NCBI GenBank assembly: GCA_022709385.1 | Contig: JAKLIX010000008.1 | Location: 26,654 to 90,653, forward strand | Source: Bacteroidota bacterium | GTDB taxonomy: Bacteria; Bacteroidota; Bacteroidia; Bacteroidales; CAIXZF01 | Direction: 5' to 3' | Length of the DNA stretch: 64,000 nucleotides | Shown: positions 43,877-52,490 of the stretch, piece by piece | Layout of the letters: each line of letters opens with the position of its first letter | Position numbering within the stretch: the stretch's first letter is position 1 | The notes under the pieces: model-generated | What the model saw: only the letters and a program-made list of their open reading frames with translations | Told to the model about the DNA's origin: nothing | Databases searched by the model: none | Translations under genes and position numbers: made by a program

Positions 43877-46752
43877 TCATGAAGAAAAGCGCTATCCCCA
43901 CATGGCTCGTAGTCCTGGCAGGAATGTCAGGCCCGCTTCAGGCCCAGGTGAACGACAATTGCAGCAACGCCATTCCGCTGACTGTCGGTTCATCATGTCA
44001 GATGAACATCTTCAGCAGCATCGGAGCAAGCGCCGAAGCGGGAGTCGCACCCAATCCCTCCTGCGGCTATTACAAGGGAGGCGATGTTTGGTTCACTGTA
44101 GTCATGCCCGTATCCGGTGAATTGCGCTACGAAATTGAAGGCATTTCGGGCATTAATCCGCAAACCGCATTCTACAGGGGAAACTGCGGCGCGTTTACCG
44201 AGTACCTTTGTCTCCACCTGAAGGATGCTGTAACCATCGTCGATCCTTCCATTGCCGGAGAAACAATCTATATCCGGGTGTTCAACTACAACAGCGCGGG
44301 CGGAGGAATCTTCCGCCTTTGTGTCTGGGATCCTCCCGTGCCGCCCAACAACAACTGTGAGGATGCCAGCCTCCTTTCCATCGATACCCTCTGCAACCCG
44401 CAAAACTGGTCCAATGCCTATGCCACAGCCCAGCCCGATTCAATCGCGCCGGATCCCGACTGCGGCCACTATAAAGGCGGTGACGTCTGGTTCACCTTTA
44501 CCATGCCGGCTTCAGGCAAATTGCGGATCGAACTGACCCCTGCACAGGCTACGCTCTATAAAGGGAGTTGCGGCGCTTTTACCAAAGTGGATTGCATGCA
44601 GCTGGACGGGCTGCGTACCATCTGCGACACCTCCCTGGCAGGTGAAACCATGTACCTGAGGGTTTATACTTACAACAATGAAGAAGGAGCCCCCTTCACA
44701 CTCTGCGTCTATGAGCCGCCGATACCCCTGAATGACAACTGCGAGCAGGCAATCATCCTTGCCATCGGTACGGTATGCACAATACAGACCTTTACCAATG
44801 CCCTGGCAACGGCCCAGCCCGACTCAATCGCGCCGGATCCCGCCTGTGGCCACTATAAAGGCGGTGATGTCTGGTTCACCTTCACCATGCCGGCCTCAGG
44901 CAAACTGCGGATAGAACTTTCCCCCGCCCAGGCTACACTCTATAAAGGGAGTTGCGGGGCATTTACCAAAGTGGATTGCATGCAGCTGGACGGGCTGCGT
45001 ACCATCCACGATACCTCCCTGGCAGGTGAAACCATGTACCTGAGGGTTTATTCCTATAATAATGAAGAAGGAGCCCCTTTCACGCTCTGCGTCTATGAGC
45101 CGCCGATACCCCTGAATGACAACTGCGGGCAGGCAATCATCCTTTCCATCGGTACGGTATGCGCAGTACAGACCTTTACCAATGCGCTGGCAACGGCCCA
45201 GCCCGATTCAATCGCGCCGGATCCCGCCTGTGGCCACTATAAAGGCGGTGATGTCTGGTTCACCTTCACCATGCCGGCCTCAGGCAAATTGCGGATCGAA
45301 CTGACCCCTGCCCAGGCTACGCTCTATAAAGGGAGTTGCGGGGCATTTACCAAAGTGGATTGCATGCAGCTGGACGGGCTGCGTACCATCCACGATACCT
45401 CCCTGGCAGGTGAAACCATGTACCTGAGGGTTTATACCTACAACAATGAAGAAGGAGCCCCTTTCAGCCTTTGTGTGTATGAACCCCCTGTCCCGGACAA
45501 CGACCATTGTGAAAATGCTTTCCCCCTTGCAGTAGGGAACAGCTGCGCTCCCCTGCCTTTCACCAACCGCTTTGCCACCGCGCAACCGGCTTCAGTTTGT
45601 CCAAATCCTAGCTGCGGTCATTATAAGGGGGGCGATGTCTGGTTTACTGCCGTCATGCCCCGTACAGGTAAAATCATCATGAACCGGACCAATATCTCCG
45701 GAATGAACGCACAGTGGGCCGTGTATACCGGCAACTGTGGCAACATGACCCAAATCGCCTGCGCACAATTGGTAAACACATTGAATATTAATAACCTGAC
45801 CCTTGCAGAAACCATCCTTTATATCAGATTCTTTAATTACAACAATGAAGAGGGCGGAGAATTCACCTTCTGTGTCTTTGATACTACCTGCAATCATGTG
45901 CAAACAAGCGTCCTTTTCGATAGCATCTGTTACGGGGAGAGCTATACCTTTCCCGATGGGGATTTCATGAATGACATTACAGAAAGTCTCACAGATACCA
46001 GTATCCTGATCAATGAGCTGTATTGCGACTCCCTGGTGATCACCCATCTCTGTGTAAGACCCCTGCAGCCGGCACTGAACCTGCCTTCCACCCTGGTCAT
46101 TCCGTGTGAGTGTTTTAATCTCCAGCTGGATGCCGGCCCAGGCTATGATTCCTATCTCTGGAATACGGGGGAGCAAAGCAGTGCTGTCCCGCTCACGCGT
46201 CCCGGACTGTATATCGTGTCCATCACCGGCTGTTTCGAAGGACCGGATACGGATTCCTGCCTCGTAACCTTGTCGCCCCCTTCAGTGTCCGGACAGGTGC
46301 AATACCTCAACAATGCCCATACAGCGCTGTCTGATGTGAAGGTTTACCTCTGTTCAGCTGATGATATCGTTCTCGACAGTACCAACACGCTGCCGGATGG
46401 ACACTATCGCTTCTGCGGTCTCCAGGAAGGCCCGTACAGCCTGAAGATTGCCTGCACTGCTGCAACAGGTGGGATAAACAACATAGACGCATTGGTGATA
46501 CTCAGGCATTTTGCAGAAATTCAACCGCTAACAGGCCTGAATTTTCAGGCTTCCGATGTCAACGGCAGTGGTTATGTGAATTCCCTTGATGCACTGATGG
46601 TGCAACGCCGTTATGTCGAGCTGATCAATACCTTCCCCGCCGGTGATTGGATATTCGAACAAGCTTCATTCACCATCGATCCCCAGCAAACCCTCATTAT
46701 CCATATTTTCGGACTCTGTAAAGGCGATGCCAATGGCAGCTTCTCCCCCTGA
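43873..46752 (+). CDS. exported protein with five 128-aa repeats and C-terminal dockerin-like module
   Basis: The 959-aa protein has a signal peptide, then five repeats of about 128 aa. Each opens (N/D)DNC..AI.L..G..C and contains PxCGHYKGGDVWF, a YKGSCG or YTGNCG turn, and an RV(Y/F)(T/N)YNNEEG...LCV(Y/W)EPP strand ending. Repeats 3 and 4 are nearly identical, with a period of 384 bp. An Ig-like domain (LDAGPGYDSYLWNTGEQSSA), a SpaA/CarboxypepD-like domain, the dockerin-like module (INNIDALVILRHFAE; DVNGSGYVNSLDALMVQRR) and the end CKGDANGSFSP follow. The paired cysteines suggest disulphide-stabilised beta domains at the cell surface. The function is unknown; adhesion or binding is inferred. 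The ATG at 43873 overlaps the previous stop. Confidence 0.85.
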   Translation: MIMKKSAIPTWLVVLAGMSGPLQAQVNDNCSNAIPLTVGSSCQMNIFSSIGASAEAGVAPNPSCGYYKGGDVWFTVVMPVSGELRYEIEGISGINPQTAFYRGNCGAFTEYLCLHLKDAVTIVDPSIAGETIYIRVFNYNSAGGGIFRLCVWDPPVPPNNNCEDASLLSIDTLCNPQNWSNAYATAQPDSIAPDPDCGHYKGGDVWFTFTMPASGKLRIELTPAQATLYKGSCGAFTKVDCMQLDGLRTICDTSLAGETMYLRVYTYNNEEGAPFTLCVYEPPIPLNDNCEQAIILAIGTVCTIQTFTNALATAQPDSIAPDPACGHYKGGDVWFTFTMPASGKLRIELSPAQATLYKGSCGAFTKVDCMQLDGLRTIHDTSLAGETMYLRVYSYNNEEGAPFTLCVYEPPIPLNDNCGQAIILSIGTVCAVQTFTNALATAQPDSIAPDPACGHYKGGDVWFTFTMPASGKLRIELTPAQATLYKGSCGAFTKVDCMQLDGLRTIHDTSLAGETMYLRVYTYNNEEGAPFSLCVYEPPVPDNDHCENAFPLAVGNSCAPLPFTNRFATAQPASVCPNPSCGHYKGGDVWFTAVMPRTGKIIMNRTNISGMNAQWAVYTGNCGNMTQIACAQLVNTLNINNLTLAETILYIRFFNYNNEEGGEFTFCVFDTTCNHVQTSVLFDSICYGESYTFPDGDFMNDITESLTDTSILINELYCDSLVITHLCVRPLQPALNLPSTLVIPCECFNLQLDAGPGYDSYLWNTGEQSSAVPLTRPGLYIVSITGCFEGPDTDSCLVTLSPPSVSGQVQYLNNAHTALSDVKVYLCSADDIVLDSTNTLPDGHYRFCGLQEGPYSLKIACTAATGGINNIDALVILRHFAEIQPLTGLNFQASDVNGSGYVNSLDALMVQRRYVELINTFPAGDWIFEQASFTIDPQQTLIIHIFGLCKGDANGSFSP
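44407..45560 (+). repeat. 384-bp tandem internal repeats (approximate limits)
   Basis: Three consecutive near-identical 384-bp units within the 959-aa gene. For example, the tttaccaatg block lies at 44791 and again at 45175, exactly 384 bp apart. Limits are approximate because the outer repeats are more diverged. Confidence 0.75.
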
Positions 46753-46962
46753 TCTGTCATTTCCTCTCAGTCACCCGCTTGCAATCAGGCTATCATTTCA
46801 TATATTTACCCGGCCTTTTATCAAAACATACGGTTAGTATTTCTTTACATCAAATATCTCACCCATGAAAAACAGCATCCTCCTCCCGCTAATCATGATC
46901 CTCACCACCGGGTTCCTCCGGGCCCAGGTCAATGACAGCTGTATCAACGCCATCCCCCTGAC
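46741..46962 (+). repeat. 222-bp perfect duplicate of 48569-48790
   Basis: The end of one gene, the 112-bp intergenic spacer, and the first 98 bp of the next gene (start, signal peptide, first 12-15 mature residues) are identical by eye to 48569-48790 (offset 1828 bp). Synonymous differences appear at once beyond this block. Confidence 0.85.
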
Positions 46963-48580
46963 AGTGGGTTACAGCTGTGAAATGGATACTTTCAGCAGCC
47001 TTGGAGCAACCGCTGAGGCCAATGTTGCCCCTAATCCGAGTTGCGGGTTTTACAAGGGAGGTGATGTTTGGTTTACTGCGGTATTGCCGGCTTCCGGAGC
47101 TCTGCGATATGAGGTTGCCGGAATTTCGGGCATCAATCCTCAAACGGCAATATATACAGGTACCTGCGGAGCAATGACCCAGCTTCTTTGCATGCAGTTA
47201 GACGGGAATAAGACCCTGCTCTATCCCTCCCTGGCAGGTGATACCCTGTATTTCAGAATCTTCAACTACAACAGTGCCACAGGCGGTCTTTTCAGGCTCT
47301 GTGTATGGGAACCACCTATTCCCGTGAATGACAACTGCGAAAATGCCATCCCGCTCCAGGTTCCTGCCAATTGTGAAATGCTTCCTTTTACAAACCGCTA
47401 TGCAACGGCACAGCCTGTTTCTGTTGCCCCTAATCCCTCCTGTGGATTTTACAAAGGAGGCGATGTATGGTTTACTGCCATCATGCCACCAACAGGCAAA
47501 ATGATCATTAACCGTCATAACCTGGCAAATGTAGATGCCCAATGGGCCGTGTACTCGGGAGGCTGCGGCAATCTTACCCAGGTAGCCTGTGCTCAGCTCA
47601 TCAACAGCCAAAGTATTGTAAACCCGGCCTTGTCAGGCAACACCTTACATATCAGAGTTTTCAATTATAATAGTGAAGAAGGAGGAGAATTCTCACTGTG
47701 CATATATGACACTACTTGTAACCATGTAGGCACCTTCGTGTACTATGACACCATTTGCCATGGCGGAAGCTATACCTTCCCCGACGGATCAGTGGTGTCC
47801 GGTATTACTGAAAGTCTGACCGATACCACGGTTCTCGTGAATGCACTTTCCTGCGACAGCCTTGTCATCACCCACCTCCATGTCAGACCACTTCTGCCTG
47901 CACTGAACCTGCCGCAACAAATTGCCCTTCCCTGCGAAACCTTCTCCCTGCAACTGGATGCCGGCCCAGGCTATGATTCCTACCACTGGAATACCGGCCA
48001 GCATACTCAGGTGATCACCCTTACACAGCCGGGAATGTACTTCGTTACTGTCACCGGCTGTTTCGAAGGACCAGGCACTGATTCCTGCCTTGTAACGCTC
48101 CCGCAGCCTTCTGTCTCAGGAACACTGCGTTACCTGAACCAGGCCCAGACACCACTGCCCGGACAGAAAATCTGCCTGATGTCGGCAGGAAATATTGCGG
48201 TCGACAGTACCCTTACAGATCAGAACGGGGCCTACCGCTTCTGCGGAATGCAGCCCGGTACATACACCCTCAGGGTGCAAACAGACAACGCTTCAGGCGG
48301 TATCAACAGCATCGACGCCCTGCTGATCCTGCAGCATTTCACGGGTTTGCAAAATCTCACCGGTTTGAGGCTTCTGGCAGCCGACGTCAATGCCAGCAAT
48401 TACGTCAACGCCTCTGATGCCCTGCTCGTGCAACGGCATTTTGTGGAACTGATCACCACCTTCCCCGCCGGCGATTGGGTTTTCGATGAACCCGGTTTTA
48501 CGATAGGCCCGGAGGATATCGTGCTCATCAATCTTTACGGACTATGTTTCGGCGATGTCAACGGCAGTTTCTCCCCCTGA
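46865..48580 (+). CDS. exported protein with two 128-aa repeats and C-terminal dockerin-like module
   Basis: The 571-aa protein is the short paralogue of its neighbours: signal peptide (MKNSILLPLIMILTTGFLRA), two DxC-initiated repeats with PSCGFYKGGDVWFTA, and a linker domain (CDSLVITHLHVRPLLPALNL). An Ig-like domain (DAGPGYDSYHWNTGQHTQV), a prealbumin-like domain, dockerin-like segments (INSIDALLILQHFTG; DVNASNYVNASDALLVQRH) and the end CFGDVNGSFSP follow. It shares two perfectly identical DNA blocks with the following gene, so the pair arose by duplication and is still exchanging sequence. It may be transcribed with its neighbours; no -7 box was found in the spacer. Confidence 0.85.
   Translation: MKNSILLPLIMILTTGFLRAQVNDSCINAIPLTVGYSCEMDTFSSLGATAEANVAPNPSCGFYKGGDVWFTAVLPASGALRYEVAGISGINPQTAIYTGTCGAMTQLLCMQLDGNKTLLYPSLAGDTLYFRIFNYNSATGGLFRLCVWEPPIPVNDNCENAIPLQVPANCEMLPFTNRYATAQPVSVAPNPSCGFYKGGDVWFTAIMPPTGKMIINRHNLANVDAQWAVYSGGCGNLTQVACAQLINSQSIVNPALSGNTLHIRVFNYNSEEGGEFSLCIYDTTCNHVGTFVYYDTICHGGSYTFPDGSVVSGITESLTDTTVLVNALSCDSLVITHLHVRPLLPALNLPQQIALPCETFSLQLDAGPGYDSYHWNTGQHTQVITLTQPGMYFVTVTGCFEGPGTDSCLVTLPQPSVSGTLRYLNQAQTPLPGQKICLMSAGNIAVDSTLTDQNGAYRFCGMQPGTYTLRVQTDNASGGINSIDALLILQHFTGLQNLTGLRLLAADVNASNYVNASDALLVQRHFVELITTFPAGDWVFDEPGFTIGPEDIVLINLYGLCFGDVNGSFSP
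48107..48345 (+). repeat. 239-bp perfect duplicate of 51087-51325
   Basis: The segment coding for the prealbumin-like domain and the first half of the dockerin-like module is identical by eye to 51087-51325 in the paralogue (offset 2980 bp), with synonymous differences on both sides. This suggests recent gene conversion. Confidence 0.85.
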
Positions 48581-48790
48581 TCTGTCATTTCCTCTCAGTC
48601 ACCCGCTTGCAATCAGGCTATCATTTCATATATTTACCCGGCCTTTTATCAAAACATACGGTTAGTATTTCTTTACATCAAATATCTCACCCATGAAAAA
48701 CAGCATCCTCCTCCCGCTAATCATGATCCTCACCACCGGGTTCCTCCGGGCCCAGGTCAATGACAGCTGTATCAACGCCATCCCCCTGAC
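48569..48790 (+). repeat. 222-bp perfect duplicate of 46741-46962
   Basis: Second copy of the gene-end/spacer/gene-start block; it carries the start region of the 955-aa paralogue. Confidence 0.85.
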
Positions 48791-51560
48791 GGTCGGCTAC
48801 AGCTGTGAAATGGACACCTTCAGCAGCGTGGGTGCAACCGCCGAACCCGGTGTTGCTCCAAATCCCACTTGTGGTTTCTATTCCGGCGGCGACGTGTGGT
48901 TTACGGCAGTCATGCCGGCCTCAGGCGCCCTCCGTTACGAGATAGCCGGCATATCAGGCATCAATCCCCAGACTGCGATTTACACCGGCAGTTGCGGGGC
49001 GATGACCCAGCTTCTTTGTATGCAGTTAGACGGAAATAAGACCCTGATTGATCCCACCCTGGCAGGTGAAACCCTCTATTTCAGAATCTTTAATTATTCC
49101 AGCGCAGCAGGAGGGGTATTCCGGCTCTGCGTATGGGAACCTCCGGTTCCGGTCAATAATAACTGTGCAGATGCAATAGTATTGAATGTCGGCGACAGTT
49201 GCGTCCCGGAAAACTTCACCAATGCCTATGCCTCGCATGAGCCGCTTTCCATAGCCCCGAATCCCACCTGCGGGTTCTATGCAGGAGGCGACGTTTGGTT
49301 TACCGCTACCATGCCGGCTTCCGGAGCGCTGCGGGTGGAAATCTCACCGGCCCAGGCAGCCATATACCATGGCAGCTGCGGTGCATTTACAGAGATCGTC
49401 TGCCTCCAGCTCAACCCGGAAAAAACCATTCTCAGACCCGACCTGGGCGGTGAAACAATTTATATCCGTGCCTTCTCCTACAGCAATGAGGACGGAGGAC
49501 CCTTCACCCTCTGCCTGTGGGAGCCCCCGATACCACCCAACAATGATTGTGAGAACGCAATTCCCTTGACAGTCGGACAAAACTGCATCATGCAAACCTT
49601 TACCAACGCATTCGCCACTGCCCAGCCGGCAAGCATTGCCCCCAATCCCACCTGTGGATTTTATGCTGGCGGAGATGTCTGGTTCACTACTGTCATGCCC
49701 CAGTCAGGGAAACTCCGTGTGGAAGCCTCTCCCGCCCAGATTGCACTGTACACCGGTAGCTGCGGTAATATGACCCAGGTCTATTGCATGCAACTCAATC
49801 CTGAGAAAACGATAGTCGATACAAGCCTTGCCGGAGACCTTCTTTATATCAGGGCCTTCACATACGGCAGCGAAGAAGGCGGTCCTTTCAATATCTGCCT
49901 TTGGGAACCGCCGATCCCTCCCAACAATGATTGTGAGAACGCAATTCCCTTGACAGTCGGACAAAACTGCATCATGCAAACCTTTACCAACGCATTCGCC
50001 ACTGCCCAGCCGGCAAGCATTGCCCCCAATCCCACCTGTGGATTTTATGCTGGCGGAGATGTATGGTTCACTACTGTCATGCCCCAGTCAGGGAAACTCC
50101 GTGTGGAAGCCTCTCCCGCCCAGATCGCACTGTACACCGGTAGCTGCGGTAATATGACACAGGTCTACTGCTTGCAACTCAATCCTGAGAAAACGATAGT
50201 CGATACAAGCCTTGCCGGAGACCTTCTTTATATCAGGGCCTTCACATACGGCAGCGAAGAAGGCGGTCCTTTCAGTATCTGCCTTTGGGAACCTCCTGTT
50301 CCTGTGAATGACAACTGCGAAAATGCCATCCCGCTCCAGGTCCCGACCAATTGTGAAATGCTGCCATTTACAAACCGCTATGCAACGGCACAGCCTGCAT
50401 CAGTGGCCCCGAATCCCTCCTGTGGATTCTACGGCGGAGGCGATGTCTGGTTTACCGCCATCATGCCGCCTACCGGTAAAATGATCATTCACCGTCAGAA
50501 CCTTGCAAATGTAAATGCCCAATGGGCTGTGTACTCGGGAGGCTGCGGCAATATGACCCAGGTGGCCTGTGCACAGCTTATCAACAGCCAAAGCATTGAA
50601 AATCAGGCATTATCGGGTAATACATTGTATATCAGAGTCTTCAATTTCGGTGGTGAAGAAGGAGGAGAATTCTCCCTGTGTGTGTACGACACTACCTGCA
50701 ATAACGTCGGTACCTTTGTGTTTTACGACACCGTCTGCCAGGGAGGCAGTTATACCTTCCCCGATGGAACGGTATTGTCCGGCATCATGGAAAGTATGAT
50801 CGACACAAGCGTGCTGATCAATGAGATTTTCTGCGACAGCCTGGTCATCACCCACCTCCACGTCAGACCACTTTTGCCTGCACTGAACCTGCCGCAACAA
50901 ATTGCCCTTCCCTGCGAAACCTTCTCCCTGCAACTGGATGCAGGTCCGGGCTATGATTCCTACCACTGGAATACCGGCCAGCATTCTCAGGTCATCAACC
51001 TTACACAGCCGGGAATGTACCTCGTTTCTGTCACCGGCTGTTTCGAAGGACCAGGCACTGATTCCTGCCTTGTAACGCTCCCGCAACCTTCTGTCTCAGG
51101 AACACTGCGTTACCTGAACCAGGCCCAGACACCACTGCCCGGACAGAAAATCTGCCTGATGTCGGCAGGAAATATTGCGGTCGACAGTACCCTTACAGAT
51201 CAGAACGGGGCCTACCGCTTCTGCGGAATGCAGCCCGGTACATACACCCTCAGGGTGCAAACAGACAACGCTTCAGGCGGTATCAACAGCATCGACGCCC
51301 TGCTGATCCTGCAGCATTTCACGGGATTACAATATCTTTCAGGCCTGAGACTGCTTGCAGCGGACGTCAATACCAGCAATTATGTCAATGCTTCCGACGC
51401 CCTGCTCGTACAACGGCATTTTGTGGAACTGATCACTACCTTCCCCGCCGGCGACTGGATCTTCGATGAACCCGCTTTTTCGATCGGCCCTGAGGATATC
51501 CTGCTCATCAATCTATACGGACTGTGTTTCGGCGATGTCAACGGCAGCTTCTCCCCCTGA
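48693..51560 (+). CDS. exported protein with five 128-aa repeats and C-terminal dockerin-like module
   Basis: The 955-aa protein has the same signal peptide as the preceding gene, then five repeats with PTCGFYAGGDVWFT or PSCGFYGGGDVWFT cores. Repeats 3 and 4 (from about 49541 and 49925) differ at only a few bases over 384 bp. The C-terminal part (Ig-like, prealbumin-like, dockerin-like INSIDALLILQHFTG and DVNTSNYVNASDALLVQRH, end CFGDVNGSFSP) closely matches its neighbour. Compared with the 571-aa paralogue it has gained three central repeats. It is the last gene of the dockerin cluster and converges on the DUF4249 gene. The function is unknown. Confidence 0.85.
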   Translation: MKNSILLPLIMILTTGFLRAQVNDSCINAIPLTVGYSCEMDTFSSVGATAEPGVAPNPTCGFYSGGDVWFTAVMPASGALRYEIAGISGINPQTAIYTGSCGAMTQLLCMQLDGNKTLIDPTLAGETLYFRIFNYSSAAGGVFRLCVWEPPVPVNNNCADAIVLNVGDSCVPENFTNAYASHEPLSIAPNPTCGFYAGGDVWFTATMPASGALRVEISPAQAAIYHGSCGAFTEIVCLQLNPEKTILRPDLGGETIYIRAFSYSNEDGGPFTLCLWEPPIPPNNDCENAIPLTVGQNCIMQTFTNAFATAQPASIAPNPTCGFYAGGDVWFTTVMPQSGKLRVEASPAQIALYTGSCGNMTQVYCMQLNPEKTIVDTSLAGDLLYIRAFTYGSEEGGPFNICLWEPPIPPNNDCENAIPLTVGQNCIMQTFTNAFATAQPASIAPNPTCGFYAGGDVWFTTVMPQSGKLRVEASPAQIALYTGSCGNMTQVYCLQLNPEKTIVDTSLAGDLLYIRAFTYGSEEGGPFSICLWEPPVPVNDNCENAIPLQVPTNCEMLPFTNRYATAQPASVAPNPSCGFYGGGDVWFTAIMPPTGKMIIHRQNLANVNAQWAVYSGGCGNMTQVACAQLINSQSIENQALSGNTLYIRVFNFGGEEGGEFSLCVYDTTCNNVGTFVFYDTVCQGGSYTFPDGTVLSGIMESMIDTSVLINEIFCDSLVITHLHVRPLLPALNLPQQIALPCETFSLQLDAGPGYDSYHWNTGQHSQVINLTQPGMYLVSVTGCFEGPGTDSCLVTLPQPSVSGTLRYLNQAQTPLPGQKICLMSAGNIAVDSTLTDQNGAYRFCGMQPGTYTLRVQTDNASGGINSIDALLILQHFTGLQYLSGLRLLAADVNTSNYVNASDALLVQRHFVELITTFPAGDWIFDEPAFSIGPEDILLINLYGLCFGDVNGSFSP
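49541..50308 (+). repeat. two near-identical 384-bp tandem repeat units
   Basis: The caatgattgtgagaacgcaa block at 49541 recurs at 49925, and identity continues through the unit with isolated silent changes. This is the most recent tandem duplication in the cluster. Confidence 0.85.
51087..51325 (+). repeat. 239-bp perfect duplicate of 48107-48345
   Basis: Second copy of the identical block spanning the prealbumin-like and first dockerin-like segments. Confidence 0.85.
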
Positions 51561-51573
51561 TCTTTGCTTCCCG

Positions 51574-51625
51574 GTGGAGACGCGATTCATCTCAGACTGG
51601 AGTGGAGACGCGATTCATCGCGTCT
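51574..51625. repeat. GTGGAGACGCGATTCATC direct repeat with palindromic end
   Basis: The 18-mer at 51574-51591 recurs at 51602-51619. The second copy continues into AGACGCGAT-TC-ATCGCGTCT (51606-51625), a perfect 9-bp stem. It lies exactly between two convergent stop codons and could act as a bidirectional terminator or be a REP-like element. Confidence 0.7.
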
Positions 51626-52453
51626 TCACAGGTGTATGGTATATTCATACAAACGGTACGACCCCACCGCCCCCAAACCATTGCTAACATTGGAATAAAC
51701 CACTACCGGCTCGGCAAAAGGATCGTCTCCGCTAAAACTGAAAAAAGTCCTGTGAAAACGGTAAAAGGCCTCATCGGTGGTGTATAAGATCATCCTCACA
51801 CTGTGGATATCTTCCTCCCAGGTCCTGAAACTGTAATACAACTTTCCCCCGTCGTTATTCTTGTCCGACAGGAACAGGCGGCCACGGTCCTCATACAAAT
51901 CTTCAAAATATGTGGTATCCCAGGAACGGGATATCATACAGCGGGCGTAATAATAGTTGTCCTGTCCGGGCAGGTCTGTCAGGCTGAAATTCAGGAAATA
52001 ATAGAATTGCTCCATATCAAAATCATATTTCCTGGTCATGCCCGTATATTCAACCATGGTATTGATTACCGGGGGTATGGTGGTGCTGCCGTAAACCGTC
52101 TCAAAGCCGTCGAGGCTCACCTGAAGGGTATAGGTATTCCCGGGCTGTAAAGGATAAGCCGAAACGGGAAGACTGAAAATGTTCCCGATCACCTGGTCGT
52201 ACGGTATGACCATGCTTCCCTGCGATGAAACCAGACTGACAACCGCCTTGCTGAAATCAGTCTCCGTCCAGACCTGGTTCAAGGGCTGCGATTTACTCAG
52301 CACCACAAGGATCAGGCTGTCCTCGGGCGATAAGTAAGTGTTCACAACCAGACTGGGATCCGAGACCGGAAGGTCAATGTCGGTGACCATTTCGGTGCAG
52401 GAATTCAGTGCCAGGCCGGCCAGACAACCGAAGAAAACCAACACCCTCTTCAT
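51626..52453 (-). CDS. DUF4249 lipoprotein
   Basis: The ATG at 52453 gives a 275-aa product with a lipoprotein signal (MKRVLVFFGCLAGLALNSC, lipid-modified Cys about residue 19). Longer starts up to GTG 52489 are possible. The mature N-terminus (TEMVTDIDLPVSDPSLVVNT) and the Ig-like beta pattern (YPLQPGNTYTLQVSLDG; ATTIPPV-like GSTTIPPVINT) are those of DUF4249. The family is regularly encoded next to TonB-dependent receptors, as here (receptor 37 bp upstream), and probably acts as its surface or periplasmic partner. The substrate is unknown. Confidence 0.87.
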   Translation of the reverse strand: MKRVLVFFGCLAGLALNSCTEMVTDIDLPVSDPSLVVNTYLSPEDSLILVVLSKSQPLNQVWTETDFSKAVVSLVSSQGSMVIPYDQVIGNIFSLPVSAYPLQPGNTYTLQVSLDGFETVYGSTTIPPVINTMVEYTGMTRKYDFDMEQFYYFLNFSLTDLPGQDNYYYARCMISRSWDTTYFEDLYEDRGRLFLSDKNNDGGKLYYSFRTWEEDIHSVRMILYTTDEAFYRFHRTFFSFSGDDPFAEPVVVYSNVSNGLGAVGSYRLYEYTIHL

Positions 52454-52490
52454 TATTAATATCTTATACATTTTCATAGAGCACATCACA

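Noticed and set aside
44252..45304. repeated 60-94-codon frames in another reading frame of the dockerin-like genes
   Set aside because: They are shadow frames recurring every 384 bp because the true coding sequence repeats.
43873..51560. CRISPR-like or VNTR non-coding repeats
   Set aside because: The 384-bp period is a multiple of three and lies wholly inside open reading frames; these are protein domain repeats.
42686..51560. classical cellulosome
   Set aside because: Cohesin-like and dockerin-like modules are present but no glycoside hydrolase or carbohydrate-binding module is in the cluster; only a structural or adhesive complex can be proposed.
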